A stretch of 7,086 nucleotides of DNA, taken from the NCBI GenBank assembly GCA_903911985.1, contig CAIWFP010000209.1, positions 1-7,086 on the forward strand. Reading direction: 5' to 3'. Source of the DNA: an uncultured Sphingomonadales bacterium. Lineage in GTDB: Bacteria > Pseudomonadota > Alphaproteobacteria > Sphingomonadales > Sphingomonadaceae. Shown here piece by piece: positions 1-5,748 of the stretch (the stretch's first letter is position 1; each line of letters begins with the position of its first letter). A program made the position numbers and the translations under genes. The notes beneath the pieces are model-generated. The model made no database searches, had not been told where the DNA came from, and saw only the letters and a program-made list of their open reading frames with translations.

Positions 1-3
1 ATC

Positions 4-705
4 ATGGCAAAGCTGACCAAGAAGCAGAAGTCCCTCGCCGAGAAGCTGGGCGACAACCAGAAGCTCTATGGCATCGATGACGCCATCAAGCTGCTGAAGG
101 ACCTCAAGAGCGCCAAGTTCGACGAATCGCTGGAAGTGGCGCTGAACCTGGGCGTTGACCCCCGCCATGCCGACCAGATGGTCCGTGGCATGGTGAGCCT
201 GCCCTCGGGCACCGGCAAGGACGTCAAGGTTGCCGTGTTCGCGCGCGGCGACAAGGCCGAGGCCGCTCTGGCCGCCGGCGCCGACAAGGTGGGTGCCGAG
301 GATCTGCTGGAAGACATGCAGGCCGGTAACCTCGATTATGGCCGCGTGATCGCGACGCCGGACATGATGGGCATCGTTGGCCGTCTCGGCAAGGTGCTGG
401 GCCCCAAGGGCCTGATGCCGAACCCGAAGCTGGGCACGGTTACCCCGAACGTCGCCGAAGCCGTGAAGGCTGCCAAGGGCGGCCAGATCGAGTTCCGCGT
501 CGAGAAGGCTGGTATCATCCACGGCGGCCTCGGCAAGCTCTCCTTCTCGGACGCGGCGCTGCGCGCCAACTTCGACGCTTTCGTTGACGCGATCGTGAAG
601 GCCAAGCCTGCTGGCGCCAAGGGCAAGTATCTGAAGAAGATCGGCCTGTCCTCGTCGATGGGCCCCGGCCTGAAGATCGACGTGGCGCAGGTTCACGGCG
701 GCTAA
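4..705 (+). CDS. rplA: 50S ribosomal protein L1
   Basis: L1 of the large ribosomal subunit: it binds 23S rRNA at the mobile L1 stalk, helps release E-site tRNA and, in bacteria studied, represses its own operon by binding the mRNA. The 233-residue length is normal for the family. The signature lies at residues 121-145 (GRLGKVLGPKGLMPNPKLGT), followed by the conserved GGQIEFRVEKAGIIHGGLGK stretch at 159-178. The ATG at base 4 gives the standard MAKLTKKQK start. Its ribosome binding site and the expected upstream rplK lie outside the window. A GC-rich hairpin follows the stop by about 50 bases, and no rplJ follows, so L1 appears to end its transcript here. No abnormal residues seen. Confidence 0.98.
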   Translation: MAKLTKKQKSLAEKLGDNQKLYGIDDAIKLLKDLKSAKFDESLEVALNLGVDPRHADQMVRGMVSLPSGTGKDVKVAVFARGDKAEAALAAGADKVGAEDLLEDMQAGNLDYGRVIATPDMMGIVGRLGKVLGPKGLMPNPKLGTVTPNVAEAVKAAKGGQIEFRVEKAGIIHGGLGKLSFSDAALRANFDAFVDAIVKAKPAGAKGKYLKKIGLSSSMGPGLKIDVAQVHGG

Positions 706-755
706 ATTCCGCTGAACCAGCCTGTGGGGCCTTTCGCCTCACCGCAAAATTCACT

Positions 756-785
756 GGGGCCGGGGAGGGTGACTTCCCCGGCCCC
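756..785 (+). terminator. GC-rich hairpin after rplA, probable terminator
   Basis: A perfect 11-bp stem (756-766 with 775-785) closes an 8-base loop, 50 bases after the rplA stop. Only two T residues follow immediately, so it is a weak Rho-independent terminator by the classical U-tract rule. Its position at the end of the ribosomal transcript makes termination or 3'-end protection the likely role. Confidence 0.7.
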
Positions 786-857
786 TTGCGTGTGGCAGGG
801 ATGGATGGCGCTGGTGCCTGAGGATAATCCCTAGTTACGCGGTCACGCCGGGTTAGC

Positions 858-898
858 GCATGGTGGGGCACAAAGCCTGATCCAAGCTCCCACCATGC
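858..898 (+). promoter_or_regulatory. Leader hairpin ahead of the PilZ gene
   Basis: A perfect 10-bp inverted repeat, GCATGGTGGG at 858-867 and its complement at 889-898, encloses 21 bases and ends 10 bases before the PilZ start codon. The only Shine-Dalgarno-like bases (AGG, 899-901) lie directly against its 3' side. If transcribed, the hairpin could limit ribosome access; as DNA it could be an operator. Which of these applies cannot be told from sequence. Confidence 0.45.
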
Positions 899-908
899 AG
901 GCCCCATC

Positions 909-1232
909 ATGTCCGTTGTGCCCAAAGAGGCCTTTCGCCCCACACCCAATTTCCGCGAGCGGCGCCGGCGCGGCATGGTGCTGGTGAAAATGATCGATAG
1001 CGCGGGGCTGGAGCACCTGATCATGGTGCGCGATGTTTCGGTCAAGGGGCTTTCAGCCGCCGCGCAAGGGACGCCGCCCGTGCCCGACGAGATCGTCTGC
1101 ATCCATCTGCCCGACGGGCGCGAGGCCTGGGGTCTGGTCCGCTGGGTGCGGCGCAATCTGTTTGGCGTGGAGTTCGGCCATGCGGGCATGCGTGATGCCG
1201 GGTTTCCCGCAGGGGTGCCGTTGCCCGGCTAG
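909..1232 (+). CDS. Small PilZ-domain protein
   Basis: A 107-residue single-domain protein resembling PilZ, the family of cytoplasmic c-di-GMP receptors that act through partner proteins on motility, polysaccharide synthesis or the cell cycle. Visible features are an arginine-rich RxxxR motif (R16 to R20), the D/NxSxxG motif at D42-S44-G47 (DVSVKG), and the closing beta strands with RWV at 79-80 and FGVEF at 85-89. Both ligand-binding motifs are intact, so binding of c-di-GMP is plausible. The ATG at 909 is used because the ATG at 895 is in another frame. The ribosome binding site is poor and a hairpin ends just before it. It converges on yqgE with a 28-base gap. The binding partner cannot be deduced from the neighbours. 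Confidence 0.85.
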   Translation: MSVVPKEAFRPTPNFRERRRRGMVLVKMIDSAGLEHLIMVRDVSVKGLSAAAQGTPPVPDEIVCIHLPDGREAWGLVRWVRRNLFGVEFGHAGMRDAGFPAGVPLPG

Positions 1233-1260
1233 AGGAGCGGATGCGCGCGCGTGGCGGATG

Positions 1261-1872
1261 TCAGGCCCGGCCGGTGACATTGGCCAGCAGCGCCGGGTCA
1301 ATGCCTTCCGCCTTCCACGCCCTGCTCCAGCGGTCGTGCGCGGGGTTGTCAAACAGAATGGACCTGCGCCCCTGTGCGGCATACCAGCCGTGGTGGCGCA
1401 TCTCGCCATCCAGCTGACCCGGACCCCAGCCGGCATAGCCCAGCGCCACCAGCCACTGCGCCGGCCCGCGCCCTTCGGCGATGGCCACCAGCACATCGCG
1501 CGAGGCCGAGAGCGCCCATTGATCGCTGACGGCCAGCGAGGCCGGATGATCCGCTTCCGCCGCATTGTCCGATGGGCTGACCCATTCCGGACTGTGCAGG
1601 ACGAAGCCGCGCGAGCTTTCTACCGGGCCACCCATCAGCACGCCGCAATCGGGGGCAAGGCCGGGGTCGATGTCGAGATCCGTTAGCAGGGCGTGAAGGG
1701 TGACGCCTTCGAGCAACGTATCGATACCGATACCCAGAGCCCCGTTCTCGTCATGCACGCACAGGGCGATGGCCGAGCCTGCAAAGCGCGGATCCGGCAT
1801 GCCGGGCATGGCCAGCAACAGGCGGCCGGAAAGGTAGCTGGCCTCTGGGGGCGGGGGCGGGGTCGGGCTCAT
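1261..1872 (-). CDS. yqgE: YqgE/AlgH family protein (UPF0301)
   Basis: A 203-residue cytoplasmic protein of the YqgE/AlgH family (UPF0301), whose biochemical role is not settled; AlgH was originally linked to alginate regulation in Pseudomonas. Recognisable family blocks are the N-terminal LSGRLLLAMPGMPDPRF (14-30), CVHDENGALGI (38-48), the MGGPVE block (80-85), and GYAGWGPGQLDGE (145-157) ahead of SILFD (171-175). Length is slightly above the usual 185-200 because of a proline-rich start (PPPPP at 5-9), encoded by a C-rich tract. It is the last gene of a leftward run and starts 42 bases after the stop of the UbiC-like gene. No clear Shine-Dalgarno is seen before its ATG, so initiation may depend on upstream translation. 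No frameshift or missing motif. Confidence 0.93.
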   Translation of the reverse strand: MSPTPPPPPEASYLSGRLLLAMPGMPDPRFAGSAIALCVHDENGALGIGIDTLLEGVTLHALLTDLDIDPGLAPDCGVLMGGPVESSRGFVLHSPEWVSPSDNAAEADHPASLAVSDQWALSASRDVLVAIAEGRGPAQWLVALGYAGWGPGQLDGEMRHHGWYAAQGRRSILFDNPAHDRWSRAWKAEGIDPALLANVTGRA

Positions 1873-1913
1873 GGCGTCAAGGTAGGGTGGGGGAGGGGGG
1901 ATTGGAAGGGGGG
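1847..1913 (+). other. Two G-quadruplex-type tracts on the + strand
   Basis: Two G-run clusters fit the pattern of four runs of at least three G with short loops. One is at 1847-1867 (runs of 5, 5, 4 and 3; loops 1, 1, 2), inside the yqgE N-terminal coding region. The other is at 1885-1913 (runs of 3, 5, 6 and 6; loops 1, 1, 7), in the gap before yqgE. They lie on the template strand for leftward transcription, so the mRNA itself is C-rich. Whether they fold is unknown. Confidence 0.4.
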
Positions 1914-1914
1914 C

Positions 1915-2640
1915 TTAACGGATTACATCGACCGGGCGATGGACGGCTGGCGGGCGTATGATTGGCCCGGGCGGGGCAAGAACGTCCGGCTGATAACATT
2001 CCAGCACCAGCGCCAGTGGCCGGCCATCGGGCAGGCGCAGGAGTGCGCGGTGGGTGAGAATGGTGTCTGGCGTGCAACCATCGGCCGCTCCGCGCTGGCT
2101 CGACATGGGCTGGCGGGTAAAGTGCAAGGGCTGGGCAACGGTGCCAAAGGGGGTATCCGAATTATCCAGCGTCGCGTTCATCTCGGGAGTGAGACGCGAG
2201 GGAACGTACCAATTGTCGGCCAGAGAGAGCAGCGCGTCCCCGCAATCGAGAGCAACATGGCGAACCTGAATGGGTTCGTCCGGCCCGACGCCCAACTGTT
2301 CCCTCAGTTTAGCGGGAGGATAGATCGACAGAGCCAGAGGGAACCGGCGAGCGATAATTTTAGCTGGCTGTTCAAGGGAGTAGCGCCGGGCGTCACACCA
2401 GTCCCGCAGTGCCTTGGTGGCGCTGGGCTGGGCAGCGAGGGCTTGTTCAAACTGGCCGAGCGTTTGCGCGCTGGCTTCGATCTGCCCGGACGTTTCCTTG
2501 CGTGCGTCCGCTTCGAGTTGGGCTATCGCGTCTAGCGCGGCATGTGCGGAAGTTGCGGGCTCTTGCGCCTGCGATGGCTGGATAGCCAAAAGCACCATAG
2601 CCAAGGCACCCAGTGCACGGCAGACGCCGCGAAGGCTCAT
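1915..2640 (-). CDS. Exported protein with chorismate lyase (UbiC)-like domain
   Basis: A 241-residue protein not described by any name I can give with certainty. Residues 1-25 form a signal peptide (arginines, a hydrophobic core AMVLLAIQ, then SQA before QE), so it is probably periplasmic. A helical segment follows (about 30-70). Residues 73-221 line up with E. coli UbiC from memory: SATKALRDWC with its SMTKRFE region, QVRHVAL with WLREILL (R127 at catalytic R76), TPFG at 163-166 with TPLG (L114), and LALVLECYQP with LLLTELFLP (E214 at catalytic E155). UbiC makes 4-hydroxybenzoate from chorismate for ubiquinone; an exported version would not meet cytoplasmic chorismate, so activity is doubtful and ligand binding is an alternative. 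The ATG at 2640 overlaps the upstream stop as ATGA. The frame stays open upstream only as a shadow of that gene. A proline-rich tail ends the protein. Confidence 0.72.
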   Translation of the reverse strand: MSLRGVCRALGALAMVLLAIQPSQAQEPATSAHAALDAIAQLEADARKETSGQIEASAQTLGQFEQALAAQPSATKALRDWCDARRYSLEQPAKIIARRFPLALSIYPPAKLREQLGVGPDEPIQVRHVALDCGDALLSLADNWYVPSRLTPEMNATLDNSDTPFGTVAQPLHFTRQPMSSQRGAADGCTPDTILTHRALLRLPDGRPLALVLECYQPDVLAPPGPIIRPPAVHRPVDVIR

Positions 2641-3443
2641 ATCCCGCCCGGCACCGGATCGCGGTCCAGCGCGGCGAGGTCCGCCACCAGTGCTGCCGTG
2701 CAGGCGGCGAGCAGATCGGCATCCACCGAGCGGATGACGAAATTGGCGCCGGTTCGCCCCTCGCGGAAGAAAGGGTAGGAGCCGATCTGGCAGCCTTCGT
2801 GGGCCTTTTCCGTGGCGTGCAGCAGATCGGCGATCTCGCTTTCCGCCACCCAGCAGCCCACCGTTTCGCTGAGCAGGGGCAGGCCGCCTTCCAGCGTGCC
2901 GGTGAGCGATTCCAGCCTGCCGGCGGTAATGCCGGGTACGCCGGCCATCACGAAGATATTGCCCCAGCGGATGCCCGGAGCGCCGGAATAGCGGTTGGGG
3001 ATGAGGCTGGACCCTTGCGGGGCGCGGGCCATGCGCAGCCGTGCCTCGGTCAGGCCGCCGCGTGTGGCGTAATAGTCCTCCAGCATGGCGCGTGCCTCGG
3101 GGTGAACAATGACGTCCACACCCAGCGCCTGCGAAATCGCATCCACGGTAATGTCGTCGTGGGTCGGGCCGATGCCGCCGGTGGTGAACAGATAATCGTT
3201 GCGGACGCGCAGGGTATTCACCGCCTCGACAATGGCGGCGGTGTCGTCGGCCACCACCCGCACCTCTCTCAGGCGGATGCCCTGAATGCCGAGCCAACTG
3301 GCCACCTGGGCAATGTTCTTGTCGTGGGTGCGGCCCGAGAGGATCTCGTCGCCAATGACGACGAGCGCGGCGGTATAGACGCGCGCGGACAGCGGGGCGG
3401 GGTGGGGCGCGGCATGGGTGGAGGGCGAATCGTTCATGCGCAT
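2637..3443 (-). CDS. Short CinA/MoaB-type molybdopterin-binding domain protein
   Basis: A 268-residue cytoplasmic protein of the competence/damage-inducible CinA N-terminal (MoCF-biosynthesis, COG1058) family. Diagnostic blocks are VVIGDEILSGRTHDKN (28-43) and LFTTGGIGPTHDDIT (85-99), which form the nucleotide or molybdopterin-binding loops, then a NRYSGAPGIRWGNIFVMAGVP region. Full CinA carries a C-terminal nicotinamide-nucleotide amidase domain; this protein is too short to contain one, so NMN deamidation is not expected. The shared COG1058 domain is linked in full-length CinA to ADP-ribose pyrophosphatase-type activity, but that is not demonstrable here. The start at 3443 (MRM) competes with an ATG at 3437, and neither has a strong Shine-Dalgarno. 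It heads the leftward run with the UbiC-like gene, to which it is coupled by a 4-base stop/start overlap. Confidence 0.9.
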   Translation of the reverse strand: MRMNDSPSTHAAPHPAPLSARVYTAALVVIGDEILSGRTHDKNIAQVASWLGIQGIRLREVRVVADDTAAIVEAVNTLRVRNDYLFTTGGIGPTHDDITVDAISQALGVDVIVHPEARAMLEDYYATRGGLTEARLRMARAPQGSSLIPNRYSGAPGIRWGNIFVMAGVPGITAGRLESLTGTLEGGLPLLSETVGCWVAESEIADLLHATEKAHEGCQIGSYPFFREGRTGANFVIRSVDADLLAACTAALVADLAALDRDPVPGGI

Positions 3444-3491
3444 GGGTTAGGGCAAAAGGGCCCGCGCTGCCACTGGGGGCGTTACTGGTGC

Positions 3492-3507
3492 AAAGCTTCG
3501 GAGCTTT
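3492..3507 (-). promoter_or_regulatory. Small hairpin in leader of the leftward operon
   Basis: AAAGCT and AGCTTT form a perfect 6-bp stem with a 4-base loop, about 50 bases upstream of the CinA-like start. It lies between a possible promoter and the gene, so it would be in the 5' untranslated region. There is no U-tract to make it an attenuator, and its role is unknown. Confidence 0.25.
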
Positions 3508-3543
3508 CGGCCCGGGTGCCGCCTCTCGTTACGCGGCCGCGGG

Positions 3544-3572
3544 AGATGGGGACGCCGGGTGCGCAGCGTCAA
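3544..3572 (-). promoter_or_regulatory. Possible promoter of cinA-like operon
   Basis: Read on the - strand, a TTGACG hexamer (3567-3572) is followed 17 bases later by CCATCT (3544-3549). The -35 box is good and the -10 box is weak, as is common in alphaproteobacteria. It lies about 100 bases upstream of the start and downstream of a strong terminator, so a promoter is needed in this region. No other -35 box there is as good. Confidence 0.3.
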
Positions 3573-3609
3573 ACCTCGGCGGTTTCCCGATAAATCGTCT
3601 TTCCACCAC

Positions 3610-3640
3610 AAAAAAAGGCCCGACCGTTGCCGGCCGGGCC
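3610..3640 (-). terminator. Strong intrinsic terminator, leftward
   Basis: On the - strand a 9-bp stem with one A-C mismatch (3617-3625 with 3632-3640) and a 6-base loop is followed by seven consecutive T residues (3616-3610). This is a textbook Rho-independent terminator. It stops transcription arriving from rimO and the intervening RNA region, and separates them from the cinA-like run. Confidence 0.92.
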
Positions 3641-3797
3641 ATGAAAGTTTTGGGAGAGGATGCCTGAAAGGCCTGTTCCTTAGGCCCGAATCCGGCGCAT
3701 GCTGCAAGTGCGAAAAGCTCCATATCGGTTGCGTAAAACGCAACGAAGCTGGCGCGAGAAGTGCAATTCTGTCAAACAACGCCGGATTCGCGGGGTT
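3641..3797 (-). ncRNA. Candidate structured RNA in the rimO 3' region
   Basis: Between the rimO stop and the terminator, the - strand can fold into nested helices. An 11-bp perfect stem pairs 3780-3790 with 3687-3697. Inside it, a 7-bp perfect hairpin with a 3-base loop (3728-3734 with 3738-3744) is extended by a 6-bp stem with one G-U pair (3745-3750 with 3716-3721) across a 6-base bulge. A further 5-bp hairpin (3670-3674 with 3682-3686) and a CCTCTCC anti-Shine-Dalgarno-like motif (3653-3659) precede the terminator. A TTGACA box at 3770-3775 might promote a separate transcript, but its -10 is poor and it lies inside the putative RNA. It could be a 3'UTR-derived small RNA, an independent small RNA, or an mRNA end structure. 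I do not recognise a named family. No convincing protein gene is present here. Confidence 0.45.
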
Positions 3798-5216
3798 TTA
3801 CCCGCCCGATATCACCCCGAAAAGGTCGTGTTCGTCGGCATCCTCGACCATCACGTTCACGATATCGCCGGGGGCCAGCGTTTCGGGAACATTGCGCAGC
3901 AGCACTTGCCCGTCGATCTCGGGCGCGTCGGCCTGAGATCGGGCGGTGGCGCCGATATCGCCGTCCTCGTCGGGCTCGCCCACGTCATCGATGATGACGG
4001 GAATGGTGCGGCCGACCTTGGCGGCCAGCTTTGCCGCGCTGATGGCTTCGGTTTTCGCCATGATTCGCGCGTAGCGTTCTTCCTTGACCTCCTCGGGCAC
4101 GGCGCCGGGCAGGTCGTTGGCGGGGGCCCCGGCCACGGGTTCAAAACGGAAAGCGCCAACGCGGTCGAGCTGCGCCTCATCGAGCCAGTCGAGCAGATAT
4201 TGGAAATCCGCCTCGGTTTCGCCGGGGAAGCCGACGACGAAGCTGGAGCGGATGGCGATATCCGGGCAGATCTCGCGCCAGGACTTCAGCCGTTCCAGCA
4301 CCTTGGCCTCGTTGGCGGGGCGCTTCATCGCGCGCAGCACATTGGGCGCCGCATGCTGAAAGGGAATGTCGAGATAGGGGGTCAGCAGCCCCTCGGCCAT
4401 CAGCGGGATAACCGCATCAACGTGCGGGTATGGGTAGACATAGTGCAGGCGCACCCATGGCGCGGCACCTTGCGGCGTGCGCAACTGCCCAAGCTCGCGG
4501 GCAAGGTCGGTCATATGGGCGCGCACCGGAGCCCCGTGCCAGTCGCGGCTTTCGTGGCGGGTATCTACGCCGTAAGCCGAGGTGTCCTGAGAGATCACCA
4601 GCAGTTCCCGCGTGCCCGCGGCCACCAGCTTTTCCGCCTCGCGCAGCACCGCGTCGATCCGGCGGCTGACCAGGCCCCCGCGCAGTTGCGGGATGATGCA
4701 GAAGGCGCAGGCATGGTTGCAGCCTTCGGAAATCTTCAGATAGCTATAGTGGCGCGGGGTGAGCTTGATGTCGCTTTCGCTGGCCCCAAAGCCTCCCAAG
4801 CCGGGAATGAGATCGACGAAGGGCCCGCGCGATGGCGGTGCGGCCTCGTGAACGGCGGTGACGACATCCTCATATTGATGCGCGCCAGTGACGGCCAAAA
4901 CCTGCGGAAAACGCGCGCGGATGGCCTCTGCCTCGTTACCCATGCAGCCGGTGACGATGACCCGCCCGTTCTCGGCAATCGCCTCGCCAATGGCGGCAAG
5001 GCTCTCCTCCTTGGCGGAATCGAGAAAGCCGCAAGTGTTGACCAGAACCACATCGGCGCCGGCATAATCGGCGCTCATGGCATAGCCATCGGCCCGCAGG
5101 CGGGTGAGGATGCGCTCGCTGTCGACCAGCGCCTTGGGGCAGCCAAGGCTGACCATGCCCACCTTGGGCACGCTGGGAAAGGGAGCGGGATTGCTGTCCG
5201 GATTGGTCGTTGTCAT
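3798..5216 (-). CDS. rimO: Ribosomal protein S12 methylthiotransferase RimO
   Basis: RimO is a radical-SAM enzyme with two iron-sulfur clusters that adds a methylthio group to the conserved aspartate (Asp88/89) of ribosomal protein S12. All domains are present in 472 residues: the N-terminal UPF0004 domain with cluster cysteines C26 (SLGCPKAL), C62 (NTCGF) and C91 (TGCMGN); the radical-SAM motif CxxxCxxC at C166, C170 and C173 (GCNHACAFCIIPQLRG); and a C-terminal TRAM domain from about residue 400. The SLGCPKALVDSE opening separates RimO from the tRNA-modifying paralogue MiaB. Length is slightly above the usual 430-450 because of extra residues at the start. The ATG at 5216 has no evident Shine-Dalgarno. 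It is divergent from the DUF1761 gene with 74 bases between starts, which must hold both promoters. Nothing is missing. Confidence 0.97.
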   Translation of the reverse strand: MTTTNPDSNPAPFPSVPKVGMVSLGCPKALVDSERILTRLRADGYAMSADYAGADVVLVNTCGFLDSAKEESLAAIGEAIAENGRVIVTGCMGNEAEAIRARFPQVLAVTGAHQYEDVVTAVHEAAPPSRGPFVDLIPGLGGFGASESDIKLTPRHYSYLKISEGCNHACAFCIIPQLRGGLVSRRIDAVLREAEKLVAAGTRELLVISQDTSAYGVDTRHESRDWHGAPVRAHMTDLARELGQLRTPQGAAPWVRLHYVYPYPHVDAVIPLMAEGLLTPYLDIPFQHAAPNVLRAMKRPANEAKVLERLKSWREICPDIAIRSSFVVGFPGETEADFQYLLDWLDEAQLDRVGAFRFEPVAGAPANDLPGAVPEEVKEERYARIMAKTEAISAAKLAAKVGRTIPVIIDDVGEPDEDGDIGATARSQADAPEIDGQVLLRNVPETLAPGDIVNVMVEDADEHDLFGVISGG

Positions 5217-5290
5217 GAACGCGCGAATAGTCTTAGTTGCGGGGAATTGAAACAGGAACCCGCGTGGGGGCCTGAACGGGAGTATGGGCG

Positions 5291-5692
5291 ATGGGGCATA
5301 TCAATTTTCTCGCCGTGCTGCTGGCGGCGGTGGCGGCATTCGCGGTCGGGGCGCTGTGGTATGGCCTATTGTTCGGCAAGGCGTGGCGCGGCGAACTGGG
5401 AATCGTGCCGGGCCAGCCGCCGAAGGTGAGCATGGGGGTGATGTTTGGCGGCAATTTCGTGCTGCTGCTGCTGTCGGCCTTCATGCTGGGTCACATGTTC
5501 GCCCGCAATCCGGGGCTGGCGAGCCACCTCTATTTCATGATGTCCGGCGGGGTGGGCGCGTTCTTCATCGTGCCGGCGCTGTGGATCAACTACCTCTATC
5601 AGGGCCAATCACGCAAACTGGCGCTGATTGACGCCAGCCACTGGATCGCGGCCTATCTGGCAATGGGCGCGGTGTTCTGGGCGTTGCGGTAG
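5291..5692 (+). CDS. DUF1761 family small membrane protein
   Basis: A 133-residue inner-membrane protein of unknown function matching DUF1761. The family pattern is clear at the N-terminus: HINFLAVLLAAVAAFAVG then ALWYGLLFGKAW (21-32). Four hydrophobic segments are visible at about 4-26, 49-71, 80-102 and 114-132, with short polar loops, and almost no soluble domain. A GGGAG ribosome binding site (5278-5282) sits 8 bases before the ATG at 5291, which decides this start over the out-of-frame ATG at 5284. It is divergent from rimO and ends within a 12-bp tandem repeat. The neighbours give no clue to its substrate or role. Confidence 0.9.
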   Translation: MGHINFLAVLLAAVAAFAVGALWYGLLFGKAWRGELGIVPGQPPKVSMGVMFGGNFVLLLLSAFMLGHMFARNPGLASHLYFMMSGGVGAFFIVPALWINYLYQGQSRKLALIDASHWIAAYLAMGAVFWALR

Positions 5693-5737
5693 GGGGCGCG
5701 ATAGGGGGCGCGGTAGGGGGCGCGGTCGGGGGGCGGC
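5690..5737. repeat. 12-bp tandem repeat starting at the DUF1761 stop codon
   Basis: Three near-identical 12-base units (TAGGGGGCGCGA, then TAGGGGGCGCGG twice, 5690-5725) are followed by a degenerate fourth (5726-5737). The first unit starts with the TAG stop of the DUF1761 gene, and because 12 is a multiple of three the stop is repeated twice more in frame. It probably arose by slippage in a G-rich tract. Confidence 0.85.
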
Positions 5738-5748
5738 AAAGCGCCGCC
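5732..5748. terminator. Hairpin between convergent genes
   Basis: GGCGGC (5732-5737) pairs with GCCGCC (5743-5748) around a 5-base loop, lying directly after the TAA of the leftward LysM/LytM gene and 40 bases after the DUF1761 stop. Neither side has a proper U-tract (TT follows on the + strand), so it is at best a weak bidirectional terminator. Confidence 0.45.

Noticed and set aside
515..1189. A 224-codon leftward frame spanning the rplA end and the PilZ gene
   Set aside because: It overlaps two well-supported genes antisense and crosses the terminator hairpin. The translation is Arg/Ser/Pro-rich without motifs.
1233..1260. A terminator between the convergent PilZ and yqgE genes
   Set aside because: The 28-base gap has only alternating GC bases and no stem with a U-tract in either direction.
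1915..3297. A 460-codon leftward frame, seemingly one large gene
   Set aside because: Its upstream half is an out-of-frame shadow of the CinA-like gene, with arginine/histidine-rich low-complexity residues. The real gene starts at the ATG at 2640, followed by a signal peptide.
2613..3593. A 326-codon + strand frame across the CinA-like gene
   Set aside because: Antisense to a gene with clear MoCF motifs; composition is the usual Gly/His/Arg shadow pattern with no domain.
3529..3723. A 64-codon leftward frame in the gap after rimO
   Set aside because: It runs straight through the strong terminator stem and its T-tract and has no ribosome binding site, so the transcript would end before it could be completed.
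3728..3744. The GTTGCGT/ACGCAAC palindrome as a transcription-factor operator
   Set aside because: It nests inside longer pairing stems and lies downstream of rimO with no convincing promoter beside it, so an RNA hairpin is the simpler reading. Not excluded.
3687..3790. 6S RNA or SRP RNA as the identity of the structured region
   Set aside because: The rod-like fold spans only about 104 bases, shorter than 6S RNA, and the SRP signature GGAAGGAAGCAGC-type loop is absent.
3699..5429. A 576-codon open frame on the + strand
   Set aside because: It is antisense to rimO, which has all its cysteine motifs and domains. The translation has no recognisable domain, and long antisense frames are common in GC-rich DNA.
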